Below, one piece after another: positions 63,431 to 64,000 of a DNA stretch of 64,000 nucleotides (the stretch's first letter is position 1; every line of letters starts with the position of its first letter). The notes beneath the pieces were generated by a model that was given only the letters and a program-made list of their open reading frames with translations, was not told where the DNA came from and ran no database searches. The DNA is from Hetaerina americana. Lineage: Eukaryota; Arthropoda; Insecta; Odonata; Calopterygidae. The stretch lies in the NCBI GenBank assembly GCA_022747635.1, contig JAKTNV010000023.1, positions 7,431,348 to 7,495,347 on the forward strand. The letters run 5' to 3'. Position numbers and translations under genes: made by a program.

Positions 63431-64000
63431 TTGACAAGCGGAGCCATGGGGATGGAGGAAAGACGACAGCCGGGCAAAGCATTATAAGGACGGTGAGATG
63501 GTTTTTTTACTGCGCAAATTTCAAGACCAAGGCGAATCGTAAACCAATATTATACTAAATCCTAAAACTCACCAATTAACTAGCAGCGTAAGTGGTGGGT
63601 GTTTATAGATGACATACATTACGCGATTGCCAATTAACTCGGCATTACTCAATACATTCGACCATATAATAATATGCATACTCACAACTATGCTATTATT
63701 ACGAAAGGAACAGGTGGCACATGCGTTTTTATTCACACTATCATTATAAACGGAATAAATATAACACTTACTTACTTAAAAGTACGAGTCTTTCTTTCTT
63801 TTTTAGTAATGGATAAATATAACACAATATCATTATGAATCTAATAGTATCTATTTATTTCATTAATAAACACCGTTGATTTTGGGGAATGACCAACTGC
63901 GCAGCACGACGCCAGGAGCCTGGGAGTCCAAATCCTCCGCGCCTATTTTCATGCGGCTCGTCACGTTGGGGGCCGCGGGGCGCCAGCGGCCACCGCGGAC
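63431..64000. other. Unique sequence ending in a GC-rich edge
   Basis: AT-rich DNA without repeat matches. The last 110 bases are CpG-rich and run off the window. Confidence 0.4.

Overview
This is eukaryotic, almost certainly arthropod (probably insect), repeat-dominated DNA. The evidence is the mix of CR1-type and RTE-type non-LTR retrotransposons, three kinds of mariner, tRNA-derived SINEs and TA/AT microsatellites, with no bacterial-style gene organisation. I cannot name the species. No complete host gene is visible; the only hint of host coding is a weak first-exon candidate near 18.3 kb.

At least three CR1-like families occur, called A, B and D here, plus a 3'-UTR-only family C. CR1-A has an ORF1 with an SGNH-esterase-type domain and an ORF2 with endonuclease (EN) and reverse transcriptase (RT). 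All of these families end in the same small structured tail: a nested GC-rich hairpin followed by (TAGATG)n. I count more than 20 tails on both strands. Several show compensatory base changes, so the RNA fold itself looks conserved. An RTE-like family with an AP-endonuclease and RT forms a second layer. Its best copy (50.5-53.2 kb) has a 602-codon open frame.

Layout: 0-5.6 kb, CR1 copies, including two nearly identical CR1-A copies head to head with a CR1-B nested in one. 7.0-9.9 kb, CR1, RTE and a Penelope-like foldback carrying a hammerhead-like motif. 9.9-11.7 kb, a GC-rich unique stretch. 12.4-13.3 kb, the 5' part of an RTE. 13.35-14.68 kb, a structurally complete mariner with an intact transposase. 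15-21 kb, mostly unique sequence with hairpins, a GC-rich island and a deleted mariner. 21.8-27.4 kb, one CR1-A split by a nested RTE (14-bp target duplication) and a nested deleted mariner. 28.5-33.5 kb, SINEs, CR1 remnants and GC-rich islands. 33.6-38.2 kb, a CR1-B split by a CR1-A. 39-47.7 kb, further CR1 and RTE copies. 50.5-53.2 kb, the long RTE. 53-64 kb, sparse remnants.

The most interesting signals are the covarying shared CR1 tail, a family of about 125-bp elements made of two hairpins whose second hairpin appears flipped between copies, the in-frame CR1-EN/RTE-RT open frame produced by nesting, the intact mariner, and the head-to-head CR1-A pair. Family names rest on motif recognition, and boundaries of old remnants are approximate.
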